Source: Atopsyche davidsoni
Taxonomy: Eukaryota > Arthropoda > Insecta > Trichoptera > Hydrobiosidae
Length of the DNA stretch: 64,000 nt
Direction: 5' to 3'
Assembly (NCBI GenBank): GCA_022113835.1
Contig: JAILWY010000014.1
Span: 15,063,501 to 15,127,500, forward strand
Below the pieces are notes generated by a model. The model worked only from the letters and a program-made list of their open reading frames with translations, was not told where the DNA came from and ran no database searches. Shown piece by piece: positions 36,582 to 50,500 of the stretch (within the stretch, counting starts at the first letter, position 1; each line of letters starts with the position of its first letter). Made by a program: the position numbers and the translations under genes.

Positions 36582-36957
36582 CGTCGCAAGTTTTGAAAGA
36601 TCGATTAAATTGAACAGCGACAACCGAACTGTCGAATACGTCACTCAGATTTGATCGATTGAGGCCAAACTTAAAAAAAAATAGTAAATTGATAATGCTA
36701 ACACTCTGTCGATTGCATTACTAATAATGTGGACGCAATCCATCTGGCGTATTTGACTGGATTTTACTTGAAGCTGCCGGTTTCGCCAACACGCTTGGCC
36801 GGCATCTTCAGGCAAACGTCAACCATGCGTGCTGACGAAACCGGCAGCCCCAAGTAAAAACAAACACTAAACAATTTATATTTAATAAATATATATATAG
36901 TGGGATTCCAACGAGTACTTTTATGGATTGGTAATCAGTCTTTTAAAACTTGAGCGT
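36582..36957. mobile_element. MITE, family 3, copy C, with an inner foldback
   Basis: The left end CAAGTTTTGAAAGATCGATT and right end GTAATCAGTCTTTTAAAACT match copies A and B in inverted form. It is longer than B and encloses the separate foldback at 36762-36862. Confidence 0.5.
36762..36862. repeat. Short foldback element inside a MITE
   Basis: TTTTACTTGAAGCTGCCGG plus TTTCG is mirrored by CGAAACCGGCAG plus CCCCAAGTAAAAA. The loop contains GCCGGCATCTTCAGG. The core CGGTTTCGCCAAC is shared with MITE family 2. Confidence 0.6.
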
Positions 36958-36959
36958 TT

Positions 36960-38400
36960 TGGTGATACATTAAAGTTTTTCGTTGAAGCAAAAAAATGCC
37001 TGCAAGGCGTTCGGTGCTACATGTGAAAAAATATAATTTTTACCGGGTAGCGTTTTATTTTAGCGTGTCATAAACGACACCGAGAAAGGCATGGATCTGA
37101 AATTTTTAATTGAAGGAAGGAATATTGTCGCAGTAGGAAATTGAGATATTTTTTCAGAAGAAAGAAACGCGTGGAAGGAAATGCAAGACGCGTCTCGAGG
37201 GCGCTCTTGAGATACATCCGATCATTTTATAGTAAAATATATAGTGCCTCGATAGTTATTTATCATCATCCGCTATCTTTCACAAAGAAGTTTAAGTAAA
37301 AAATAAAATCCGAAAAGACATTTCTTTATTGACTATAAAATTTTCTCTTGTTAGTTTCTTTATCGTTCCCCTTATGTAGAAAAATGACTGCATTGAGATG
37401 TCGTTTTGATTGCACTGTTTGAAAATATTGTATAATTATAAATACTTGTAGAATAAACACTTTTGGGTTCAGTTTTTTATCTGTGAAAATATATTATGCA
37501 AATAAATGTACAGAATGTTTTAAAAATAAATTTATATTAAATGTTTGTCTGATGTTTTATTTGCGATGCGAAAAAACATTATTTATCCTTTCCGATATTA
37601 GTCAAGAATATTTGTTCCTGACAGATCAAATATTTATTTAAATAATATAAACAGTTTTCACTGTGTTTTTATCTGCGAGTACGTTGCAAAAATAATATTT
37701 TATTGAGAATGTTTTATTGTACATTTCTACTTGATATATTTTTGAGAAAATAAAATTTACAAAAATGGGAATTCTCTCCCCGCCCGAGTCTCCCTCTCCT
37801 CCCTGTCGTATTTTTCATTTTTTTCCAACAATGTCGCGGCGCGGCAGCTTTACTGCAAAATAAAAAATTCACATTCTGGCATTTTATTTAATAAAAGTTT
37901 TCACCCCGCGCATAATAAACACACTCGTCTATCAAAGCAGAATTATAATAATTATTAAATGAATTTATGTTTTATTACATTCGGTAAATTCAAGTTACGT
38001 CAGTGTAGTAACCGTAATGACGATAAAAGGCTTTACATTATAATAAATTAGAGCACCGACTATACACAATGTCCCCGCATTGCTGCAGACCGACCGCACT
38101 ACTAAAATCTCACGCCAATGCGGTGAGCTAAATTTTTAGATAATAACACGAGTAGAAAATCCGAGAGCCGCGTTGTTGTTTAAAGTTTAAAAATAAAATC
38201 GTTTGACATATTTGAACGATTGATGAGTGTGAATTGAATAAAAATGCCGTCCCCGCGGCCGCTCGTCGCCCTTGCAGTGACATCTTTGGCACTCTCGCCG
38301 CAGCCGTCGCGGAAACTGCCGGTCGGTAATAAGTGACGTTTGGAATGTGACTAACTTCATTCAATAAATACCGTCGTAATTTGGGTGCGAAATAAATACT
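36960..38400. other. Upstream region of rabaptin
   Basis: AT-rich until about 38050, then a GC-richer patch at 38240-38340 (GTCCCCGCGGCCGCTCGTCG) just before the rabaptin leader. The promoter is likely here, but no TATA or initiator was pinned. Confidence 0.35.
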
Positions 38401-38429
38401 GTCTTTTTCTCGTATTTCCTTATTGCACG

Positions 38430-38480
38430 ATGATCTTCCCGGAAAGGAGACACAAAGCGATGAAAACGCAAAAGTTCTAG
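38430..38480 (+). promoter_or_regulatory. Possible upstream ORF in the rabaptin leader
   Basis: ATG at 38430 opens a 16-codon frame ending in TAG at 38480, with a second in-frame ATG at 38460. It lies 59 bases before the rabaptin start and in a different frame. If the transcript starts upstream of 38430 it could dampen translation. The transcription start is not known. Confidence 0.3.
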
Positions 38481-38538
38481 TACGCCGACGGACCGTCGCC
38501 CGTCTCGGTCACGACCTCGCGCGAGCTCAAAGGTCAAA

Positions 38539-41500
38539 ATGGATAATTCTACAGATGCAGCTACCAGTTCTGACGGAGGAAGCGATAGAGGTAATCAATT
38601 CGCCTCGCCATCTGAGCTGCTCGTTCTCGCTCCCGAGCCTCGGTACATTTTTATTCCTCTCTGTCTCAGGCCGGGCCGCCGAGCGTTTGTTGCCGAAGGA
38701 GTCAGAAAATCAACAATTGAGGGACGAATTCAATTTGCAAAGGGCCAAAATGAAGGAGCTGTACTTGCAAAAAGAAGGTACGACTATTATTCATGAATAC
38801 TTTTTAATCGCAGATGCGTCAGTTGAGCGACGCGAATCTGTGCGTATTTCATATTTTAATTCAATTCACAATTTTAACCGAACTCGAGACCGTAGAAAGC
38901 AGGTCAAGTAGAAACTGAAGCCAAAACATGAAGAGGGGATTAACAGTTGTAAACAGTACTTACATAAATTGCATCCTCTTGGTAGTGCGGCATTCATAGG
39001 CACAAAAGATGGACCGCTGTGCTATTGATAAGTTGTCCTTGAAAATTGTCAGACTTTATATAATAATTTTCACTTTGTCCAAATACACAGTTGACGACCG
39101 CATAGTGAATTCAGTGTGAATGTCTTGATAATAACAAGCCGTGTTAGATTTTGTGCAATTTAATATGTGCTAAAATGAAGCTATAATATTCATAAACATG
39201 TCAACGTGCGCGAATTGAAAGAACACTTGCAGCAGGAGTAAACAAACTTTACCTAAGCATTTGTGATCATAATAAATAGTTGATACTGCAAATAATTATT
39301 CATGATTAACACCTGTAATTTTCTTTTATGTATGTATCCATATCAGTGGCACACATTGTGACTAGAATCTGAGTAGGAGAATTGATTTTTGACATTGAAT
39401 TTTGTTAATTGAAGAAATCTCTGACCAGAGTCAGGACCGTTCTAAGATTAGGAACTGGTGCTTTTGAATGAGTGAAATTAAAAGCGTATTTGAATGAGCC
39501 TTTTACACAATTTTAATGTTCACTCTTTTTCTATTTGTCAACTCAACCAAATATGATAGATGCCACAAGTGCACCCTTTAACACTATCAGAGAATGAGGC
39601 CATTAGCCTCCTCTATAAACCCAAATCCTTAAAATCTTCCTTTTCGGACTTTGCTGGAAGCCCACGAACGCAAATATCAATTGTAGTCTGATGAATCTTA
39701 AAATTATTCCTTATGAGAGTGTTCAAAATATAAACATATTTTATCTGATTGTCAGTTAGCATTTTTTATTTCTGTTGGACAATTCGTTCTTCAATAGGAA
39801 TTGTATTTGAAAAATCACAATATAACAGTGTATTGTGTTATTTTGAAATGAAAATACTATAAAAACCCAACAAATTGTATTTTTAAATTGTTTGCATATT
39901 TATTTTATTTCTTGAATGGACCGTACTCCACTGATTCACACTTTTATTAAATGTCCATATGTTTTTGTACTAACGTAAATACCTTTTATTTGCAGATGTT
40001 TAAAAACTGTCCTTTTTTCTCCTAGCCTTTTGGCTCATTATACTCAATATATATTATACTAAGCTCTTGTGTGGGGTATTTCATCTATTCGTTAAATACA
40101 AGGTTATAAATGATAAATACTGACAAATGGTTGTAAGTCCAGCCACATTAGTTTGATTTTGAGATCGAAAACTTACCGGATACTACATTGAAATGCCTTA
40201 AACTCACGATGAATAGCTACACATCAATATAATGTGCTACAACAGCCTATCTTCTATTTACCATCGATACCAAAAATTATCCAAGCTTAGATGTCTCCTA
40301 TTAGTTGAGTTAACATATTTTGGCTTGTTGATACACTAAATTCAACCCGGTTAATTAAAAATTTCATCAATTGATGATATGATATTTACACAAAAAAATA
40401 TGTCATCATAACTTGTGTGGCTGTAGGAGGATTACATGACATGGAAGGTATTCAGGGTAACTCACGCTTTAATTACAGTTGCACTCTAGTTTCATGATCA
40501 CAAGAAATGAAAATCAACTTCTGTAAGACAAGCAATTTTCCATTTCCGATCGATTGACATTTTCTAAAACCACTTGTACACTTTCCCACTTAATTGTTGA
40601 TTATATACTATTGTCATTTCACAGAGGAGGTTAAGATGGCCAACCAAGACAAGTGCCAAATGCAAATGGAGCTGGACATGATGAGGAAACAGTTGAAGCA
40701 TTTTGAATTAGTCAATCAGAGCCAGAAAAGCGAGATAGAATCCTGGCAGCTGCTAGTGCAAGGTAGGTGGAGTCTCACCGGACTACGTAAACTCGTTAAT
40801 TATTTAAATTTCCCAGTGATAACAGTTATCTGTATTCGACGACAGTATCGGCCGTATTGTTAACTAGCTAATGCATCCTCACCATTCTGTCATTCTGTGT
40901 TTTGCCTTAGTCAAAATTTGTGGTATTGTAATTAAGCTATTTAAACAAAAGAAAACAACAGAATTAAACGTGAACTCACTTAAATTACAAGCACTCAATG
41001 ATTATCTGCTTTCGAGGTAGAACTGGGTAAGTTATATCAGGAATAAAATTTACTTAGATAAAACCAATTTTATTTTTATTTAGAAAAAAATGTGCAATCG
41101 GCACATTGAACAATTGAATTCTTATAAAAATAGATGTATTGTTGAATCATGGACCATTATTTTAATTTTGATTTCCCACTCTTGACTGTTCTCGTGTTTC
41201 TAATTAAAACAGTTTCCTGTAAACAAAAGAGTGCTTGTGCTTTCATCAGCTGCTCAGCTGACTATAGCAAAAATCGCTCGCTGATTGGTCGAATACTCAA
41301 AGACTAGACAATTGTTATTGCCTAGTAATTTAAAATGGCACTTTGTGTTTTTACAAAATACTAAGTATATCCAATAGATTTGCATACATAATAATGGGAA
41401 CTCGCAATTATTGTGACGAATTTAATCAATTGTCTTCAGGTTATTTCATAGTGCCATTCGTAATAATAAAATAGGCTATTAAATATTTTGATAGCACGCA

Positions 41501-44500
41501 ATTTTTTTCTTTTCAAACGCGTTTACAATCATTTTTTTACTGTATATAAATATTTTTTTTTTAACAATCTTCTACTATAATAATAGCCATTGTGTGTGTG
41601 TATGTTTCATCTTTTGCTTCTCTATAGAATATCTTAAAACATACAACGCTGATTTTTTGCACGTAAGTTTAGTAAATTTTTCCGCAGCTATGTGCCGAAT
41701 TTCAAGACGATAGGATAATATTTTTATTTAAAAACTAATTTAATAAGACTATAAAATATGCTTTAGCGAGTTTCAATATGTACGAATAATAGGATTTTAT
41801 TGTTGAGAATTTCAAATTTAGAACTTTTACAAAAAAACAAATTTTGATGCTTCTTAGAAATTTCCAGTTTATGTCAGCTTGACAAAAGTACCAATTTTAT
41901 TTTTTTTATCGAAATTGCGTTAGAAATTATTAATCACATCATTAATAAGTCAGAATGCCTCCTAAAAAAATAACACTGTCTACGCACAGCAAACGTAATT
42001 CAAAAAGAATTGCACAATTGAACGTGATAAAGACTGCATCAAATAAAAAACAGTGCAGTGTAGGTGATGCGTTGTTTGTGACACGAAATGTGACAGCAAT
42101 GAATTGGAAAGAAAACTTGAGCAGCGTCTTCTTAAAATTCGAGTACGTGCATCGGCCTCAAGACAAAAAGAAACTGATGCACAGCGAACGCTGCGTTGGT
42201 CTTAAATGCGAGTGCGTGTATCCACATCGAGACAAACAGAAACAGAAGAAACAATAAGACAACTCACACAGGAGCGTTTGATAGCGATTACTGCACACAA
42301 TTGTGGATTAATGAATGTGACCTGTCGATTCTGCAATGCTTTAAATTTTCAAGCAGAAAAACCATCAGATGGAAAGTTCAACGATTGCTGTCACAAAGGT
42401 AAAGTGAAACTACCAGCAAGGCCTATTCTCCCAGTATATTTAAAGGATATTATGTCAAATCCAGAAAATATTTATAATGGAAATTTCAAAAGAAAAATAA
42501 GATCATACAATAACAGTATATTTTTTGCATCAATGGAAGCTAAATTAACAGGTCCAGTAGCAGAATCAGGGCCACTCTGCTTCAAAGCTTAAGGCCAAAT
42601 ATATCACAGAACTTCACACCTTCATCCGACTGATGGTACAAAACGAAAGCTTACGAAAGATTCATCTTATTGTCAGCCAAACATATGTTCAAACACTATT
42701 GCATCGTTCATCGTATCCGTCATTCTTTAACGGGCTACATTTCTAGTAGTATATAATGAATAAATAAATTTATTTAACAAATATTTGATATATTATTCAT
42801 TAAATACAAAATCATTCCTTTAAAATGTTATTACTGTTACGAACTGTAAAAAAAGTTTTTTTTTAATTGACGATGTGAAAACAATACATGTTATTGTCGC
42901 ATGCTGTTGAGAATTTGAAATTTTGAATTGTCACAAAAATGTTATAAGTCAAAAAGGTGATTGAAATATTTACTTCTAGAATCCTCTTATGGGTATTCCA
43001 GGAGTAATTTGGTAAAATAATGTTTATTTTATCAAAAATAGTTAAATTTAAATTTTTGGTTTATGTTATTGTAAACAATTAGTGATATTAATTTTAATAC
43101 TACTAACTATTTTTTCAATAAAATAACTGCCAATTTCCCATAAAAGGCTTATTTCAAAACTTTTATTATCAACAATGCCACATGAGATTAGAGAGGTGTT
43201 AGCGCATAAACATTCACGCGAGATGGAGTGCTTTTTCATAAATTGTGATTAATGCGGAGACTGACCTTGGACTCGGGCGACGATGCTGATAAGGATGCTA
43301 TTGTTCACAGAAACCGTGGAGGAGTCCAGCAACGCGTCCAATGCTGAGGTGCGGCGATTACAACTGAAGTGCACCGAGCTGGAGCAGCAAGTCAACCTCA
43401 TGAATCGACAGGCCACATCATCGCCGGTATTGTTTGAACTTAACCCTTACCAACTGATTGTTTTTTTCTTTCAGTATCGACTTTCTCGCATTAACATTTA
43501 ACATTTTTATTACGAATTAAATTTAAAATATTATAATATTCTTGGTTCTCAAGGAGTGCATTTGCCCAAAAGTAAACTTAATTTAGCAAAACAATTTCAT
43601 CTGGTATTTTTTTTAATTCTATCAATTTAAATGTAATATGTTTTGATTGTAAATCATATATATTTGCCCTATCGCATCGATATTTGTCCGATGCTTTGGC
43701 TCCGATACTGAAGCCATTTTCGAGAAATGTAAAATGAAATGAAATTTATAACTTATTAGAATCGAGTGCGCCACTTGAAGAACCAGTTTATTAAGCAATA
43801 TCAAAAAACAAGTTCACTAAAACGACCACCAAAATCTATGAACATATCAAAGTTTCAATTACTCAATATTTTTGAATGGCGACTATATTTAGTTAAGTTT
43901 ACTCTACAACAGTATTTAGAGTTTTAATTTACATCGTAACATTTAGTTTGTGTTTGCTGATATCTGAAGGGTTAATCACCACAACAGTAGATAAGGCCGG
44001 AACACTCATTGTGCATTTCACATTATTCGTATTGGTTATTCCGTGATTAGAACACGTCCAGCTGTAACGTTATTACTCGGGAAAAATGCTCAAAACTAAA
44101 TTCAACAATTTAGTATGTGATAAGTTACTAGTGGTATTTTATTTATTTTAAGTATAATGGATGGTTCCAATAGAGTACTAATGTTTTAATTTATAATTAC
44201 ATAGACTGGTATAAACTTAGTTAATAGTGTTTTATTAAGTGATACTTTTAAAAATCTAAGAAATTTACATTCTAAATAGCATTTTGTTATTTATTTTATA
44301 ATATTTCAAATAATAATTTCTATAAATATTTCTACATATGTATTTGTCACAACGATTGGTTTCGTTGTGGAGAATTTATAATTAATCAAATCGTAGTGTA
44401 TTTAACCATATTAAAACTTTTTGAAAAATACATGACTAAACAATTCTGTTGAATGTATTTTATTAAAAAATATTAAACATATTTCATTTTTTAATTTCTC

Positions 44501-47500
44501 TGTACTTACAATTTACAAATGCAATCAGTTTAAAATGGGAGAAAGCAATTTCATTCATTGAATATTTATTGTTTGTGAAAAATTATTAAAAATAATATCA
44601 TGAGTATTAAAGTGTAATATTTTATTGTCGAGTATAAGAGTATAGAGTGTAATATTAATTGTCGTAAATTTTCATTATAAAATAGTATTATACTAAAATA
44701 TGCATTTTTTGGTGACAAAATTTTGCAGGTTTTACCTATAAATTATATTACAACATTGGTGTGTTTTTATCTTTCTCAGGACATTTCACTGGCGCCGTCA
44801 GCGCTGGTGCAAGCGGTGACGAAGAGGATTGCACGGCGCCTCGGGGCCGACCCCAACTTCCAGGAGAACCTCGAGGACTCCATGAAGAAGGTAAATAAAT
44901 ATGTCAGTATCTGTGTCACCGTCTGCTTATAATGCATGTCGCTTTACTCTTATTTATTCCTTATGTAATTATGTTGCTTTTATAGGCAAGCAGTACTCGT
45001 TTTAGTAAAGCTTTGTTTTTGTATTGAAGAGCTTGTACTTCACTCCTTCAGAGCACATCACCAAACTCCTTAAATGGGATGAACTAATCGAGTTCCTAGA
45101 GTGATTGGTTTATGAAAGACGTGTGTATCGCAGAAGGCGGGCTCCCGGGTAGACAGGGACAATTGATAAGTATAGTTGTTGCTTGCAGTGTTTTGTGGAA
45201 GCTCATATTCAATACTTACACCTGAAGTGGGAGGGTCAGAAGCCAGCGACACACACACTGCCCTCACCATATAGAGTAGTAAAACATGCTCTAATTGTAA
45301 TTTTTTTTTTTTAACTAAAAATGAACATTTACATATTAAAGAGAACATATTTAAATATATATATAGAATCTCTGACCGGATTTAGGCCCATTGTGAGATT
45401 AAAGGACCTGTGCTTTGGGATGAGGAGTTAAGCGACCCTCATTTCATAAACTATCTTTTTACACAACTGTAATAATCTCATTACATCCAATGGTTTTTTC
45501 TACGAAACAGGAAATGCTTTCATAGAGGATTTTTCCTACTCAACAATAATATTGTTATGTTATGAGTTTTCTGTGTATACATTACGTTTTTACACTTCTG
45601 TGCTCGTGGAAAAATTATCCAACCAAGTACTTTCCTAACGTAATTGTTTATATTAAGATTTTAATCTTTTAACTCAAGGCCTGACACATAAGAAGCACTT
45701 GGCATCAGTCCCCCGAAATTCAATAGACAATTAATCCCATGTTATCCAAACACCAACTGGGTGCAATAGAATTTCTAATCTGATCATGCAGTTTTATGTA
45801 CTGAAAGAAAATTTCACCTATAAAAATGATACATATACCATCAACAAAAGCGTTAATCAAATAACTTTTTAATGTAAATTATTATAACTATAAAAGTATT
45901 GTCTTTAAAAAGTTTGAAGATGCTTCTGCAGGGTGAGAGAGCTCTCAATATGATAAATTAAGGAATTTCCAAAACTTTTTGGTTATATTTGCATAAATAA
46001 ATACAAGTAAAATTAATTGACCATTTAAAGATCTATTTATTTACAGTACTTAATATTTTACTAGCCATTAATTGTTTGTCAAGAATCAGTATCATATTTA
46101 TGTTTAACAATTTATTGTGGTTTAAAAATAAAGTGGTTATCAGAACATTAACCAGTTCCCAGTCTAGCCCGAGCGTGACTCGCGCAAGGAGTTTGTATTG
46201 TATTGATCAAATTGTGTTTTGGCTTGTCGGTAGTGATTTGCCCAAGCCAAATATATTAATGTATTTGTTTTTATTGACTAACCCGAGCAGTGTTCGGGTT
46301 ATTTGTTGGTGACAATTTTCCGCAGTGACAATATTTATATTTAGAGAATTTAGTTGATTGCAGTTAGTCACCTTGTAATGTCTAGAAACAACAGTGAGAA
46401 GCCAGATTATGATGGAAGAAAAACAATTAGGGGCAGAATCTTACAAGTGAATCTATCAACTGAAAATCAAAGACATGTCTTATTGTGCTGTCTTGTTTCA
46501 GGCACAGGAAGATGCAGACGTGCTGAGATCACTCGTAGTCCCTCTGGAAGAAGAGATCACCGCTCTCAAGGACAAACTTAGAGAAATAGATACACAATTA
46601 CAACAGGTGAGTTGCCTGTGGCGACACGACATGGTCATGCTTCAGAATGGAACGCAACTCTCTCGAGGCGGTCGGTCGTGATTCGTCGGTAGTGATTGCT
46701 TAAAAAGGAAAAAATATATATGGACATGCATAAAAAATACAGTGAAATAAAAATTACTAGCTTCTAATAGTTAGTTAAGTTTAGAAATTATAAAGTGCTT
46801 TAATTGTTTTAATTTCACAAATTATTGTAACCCCGGGAGCAAACATTGTTCTTTTTGTGAGGAAAAAAATTTTACGCACTCTTGTGCGTAAAATTTTTGA
46901 CAAACGTCACTTTAAAAATGTTGTATTAACATTAAATTTTAATAAATATAAGACTGTAAATATATAAAACAGAATCCCTAGATTTTTTTTAAACACTTGT
47001 ATGTTTTTTATATCTTTATTAACTTTTAAGTTGCAAGGCAATGCATTGTATCAGTTTAGTCATGAATTTATTCCAAAAAAATATATTACAATTTGGACGT
47101 ATCAAAAATAATTTCAAGGAAAATTCAAAACAACTTTATATATCTGGCGATGTTTATGGCGTTTACTTAGTGCACCCCACAAGACTACTCTGGTTTCAAT
47201 ACCCCGTCTCTTCTTTTCCAACGGTGCAATGACTTTTTTCATTTTTTTAAATTATACAGGCAATATGTTTCGGCTATTTTAAATAAGTGAATAAAATGTC
47301 ATTCTAAATGGATAGGTTAGTGAAATCTCTGCATTAAAATGTTATTTAAATTTATTAAATTTTCTTTTCAGGCAAATGAAAGCAAAGCTAAGTCATTACG
47401 AACGCTCGACTCCAGTAGAGGTAATAAGCTTTGGTTATTAATTTTATTTCATAGCAAAACAATGTAATAAAATAGAGTTTATTTTAATATTCATGGAAGA

Positions 47501-50500
47501 GCAAATTGCAAAAAATTACCAAGTGATTTCACATACTAGTGAGTTGAAATGTTTAATATTTTATTTTCCATAGGAATTACTATTGTATACTGGCATTTTT
47601 TATAGTCAAAAATCACATTTTGTATTCAAGCATAGGCGTTGCTGTTTTAACTAGCATACTTTCAAAAGTTATCGCCTTTGCTCCCTAAGTGAAGCCAGTG
47701 AAATCTGAATACGAATGCTTGAACCTTACAAATGCCATTATAACCCTACATTTTTTGGTGAATATTTTAAAAATAATCGACGCTATTAGTTTAGAAGCTA
47801 GGTCAAAATAGACGTTAAGGTATTTTTACTTTTTTCTATCTTTGTGTTTTATTTCAATAAATACTTTTTCTACGTGGTTTTCAGAAGATGGAGCCGAAGC
47901 CAAGTGTGACATGTGCGCCAATTATGAAGCGCAGCTGGTTTCCGAGCAAGCCAAGACAAAAGAGAATTTCGATCGAGCCAACAAACTTGATGTGTCACTA
48001 AAGCGGGTAAGACTTGCTTGTGTTATGAGGTTCCGCCACCTTCAGCCATTTTTTGTTTAGGTTAGGTTTTAACAACAAGGCAGGTAGCATCGTTCCCCGA
48101 GAGAATATCAAATATCGCACTCATGGCGTAATAAAATTGTATAAAACATCCTGAGGGTTGCAAACTCATACAAAAGCACTGATCTTTGAATAATACGATG
48201 GAGTTTGTTTCAATTAGACTTCCACGACAACATAAACTCTAATCTTCTACTGATTTCTAATAAAACTATAAAAGCAAAAATAGATTAAATTAAAACTGAT
48301 TGTTGAAATCATCAAAAAATTCCGAATTGATACATAATCTCTTATTTTCAGGATATGCCATAACTTTTGAGATATCATATTTATATGTGAGCTTATCTTT
48401 TGATAAATTTACATATAATTTTAAAATGTTTAATTATATTAAATATCATCTCTTTAGATTTAAATGGTCACTGAGCTTATTCTTTGGTTATTATTATATA
48501 AAATTCTTTTTTATTTTGCCGTGTGAGTGCCGTTTTGAGTGTAAATTTTCACGTGAATACAAAAAGTTTCCAGAAATTGTTTGGTATTTATTTAGTGCAA
48601 TACCCAGATAACTCTTACTGTCGTTTAAATTGTACATAATGGATTTCATAATTGTTAGAGGTATGTTGCAAGCATCAGTCCTATGAATCTGCTTGACAAT
48701 GCTTCTTTGGAATGATAAATCTCAGTAGTCTCCATAACATTTTAGTGCTATTTTTATTTATGTAAGAAAATAATTTTACAATTATTAATCTATTTTACTG
48801 TTGATAACTGAATAAAAACGCATGTTATCTCTTCAGGTTGTAGAAGAGTTGGAGCGCGAGGCAACGTTACGGCGGGAGACCCTCGCAGACTGGCACTCGT
48901 CACGCAGCGAGCTGCAGACCCAAACGGCGGCGCTCACGGCGCGTGTAGTAGCCACAGACGCCGTTCTGGCTGACACAACAGCCGCCCTGCGCAGTTCGCA
49001 CGCCACTCTCCTGGACCAGGTCACCCGACTCACTGTCAACAGGGAGACACTGCAGGAAAGACTGGATAGGTATGCTGACCTCATTTGTAATGAGATATGA
49101 GCTGATACAAATTTACATGTTTTAATCAATTTTTATGTTGTTTACCTAAAATAATTTTGTGTTAATGCTCACTTTCTTGTATCAAATTCAGTTGTAATCT
49201 TTTTTTTTCTATCAAACATTTTTAAATCGATTTGCTGTTTTAAACACACAAAACTTTATTTAAATTGCAGGCATATTAAATGCGACCTAAATATTTATTA
49301 TTCTGAAATGACATGTTGCCAATCTAATGATTTGTTAGCAACCTAATCACTTATTAACCATATGCTTTGTTACAGCCTTCAATTAGAGAATGAGCGTCTC
49401 ATGGGGAAGTACTCTGCGTGTGCAACTGACCTTAGAATTGAAGACATTGACCTGCCAAACAGTGTCCCCGTAAGTATATTTTTTAAGTGTATTTTTCATA
49501 TAGTTTCGAAGCTCCAAGCAATTGTCTTGTGTGGCATAGTCAAATGTAATTGATTTTACCAACAAAATATATCATATTTCCTGCTCACTTTGATATAAAG
49601 CAAGTCTCGGTAGAACTAGTGTAAATGTTGTAATATAAACATACCATTGTCTATTTATAACATTATTTTAACAGTGGACCACGTTAAATTTGCACACTGT
49701 AGTAAAATCGTACTGTTGCAATGAAAAGGCTAAAGAAAGTATAATGATATTGTTGAAATATTTTAATGTCTTCCTTTATTTTTATGGTCCATTAGGAATG
49801 TAGTCTTCTAGTTGTAGACAATTCATAATGTTAGATATGTAATGTTTGCAGGAGCTACAAGAGTACGCCCTACGGTTGCGAGAGGAGCTCATCATAGCAG
49901 TGATGGGGCGGGAGCGCGCTCAGGAGGCTGAGCAGACATTGGGGCTGCTGCAGCAACACGCTGAGGTGTTGGAGCGACACAACGATGACCTCAAACACTG
50001 CAATCGTCAACTCAGGTACACACGAAATCATTAGCTCTCTGAAACAATCAAGCATTCAAGTCATGAAATATTAAAATAGAGCGGGATATGTTGGTTTCAC
50101 ACATATGTGGAATTTCTGAAATGAGCAGGGTTACAATTATTTGTAGTTTTTTTAATAAATAAGTGACTGCCGTGATAAATTAACCAAGCTGAAACAATCA
50201 AGAGGTGTGAGTTAGAATCCTACACTTGTTTTTAACAATTGGCTTTAATTTGTAGACTTTTTCCCATTAATGTGTAATTTTGCTTGTTTTCTAGAACGGA
50301 ATTGGATAACTTTGCTGAAGAGAAGGAACAGATGAAGTTAATGGGAGACCAGCTCAGGAATACTCTTCAGCAGCTCCATGATACATTAGAAAAAAAAGTA
50401 TGTAATATTCTCATTAATATCCAGTTTAGCTTTTACACTTGGGATTATTTTTTTTGGCTGAATCCAGAGTATTCAAGGATGCAGTGGATTTTAAATCAGA

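Noticed and set aside
38423..38911. 162-codon plus-strand ORF over rabaptin exons 1-2
   Set aside because: It reads in another frame through the leader and an intron. The rabaptin frame with splicing matches the family.
48300..48611. 103-codon ORF in a rabaptin intron
   Set aside because: AT-rich Phe/Tyr-rich translation between confirmed exons on the same strand.
48833..49129. 98-codon minus-strand ORF
   Set aside because: Antisense shadow of rabaptin exon 9.
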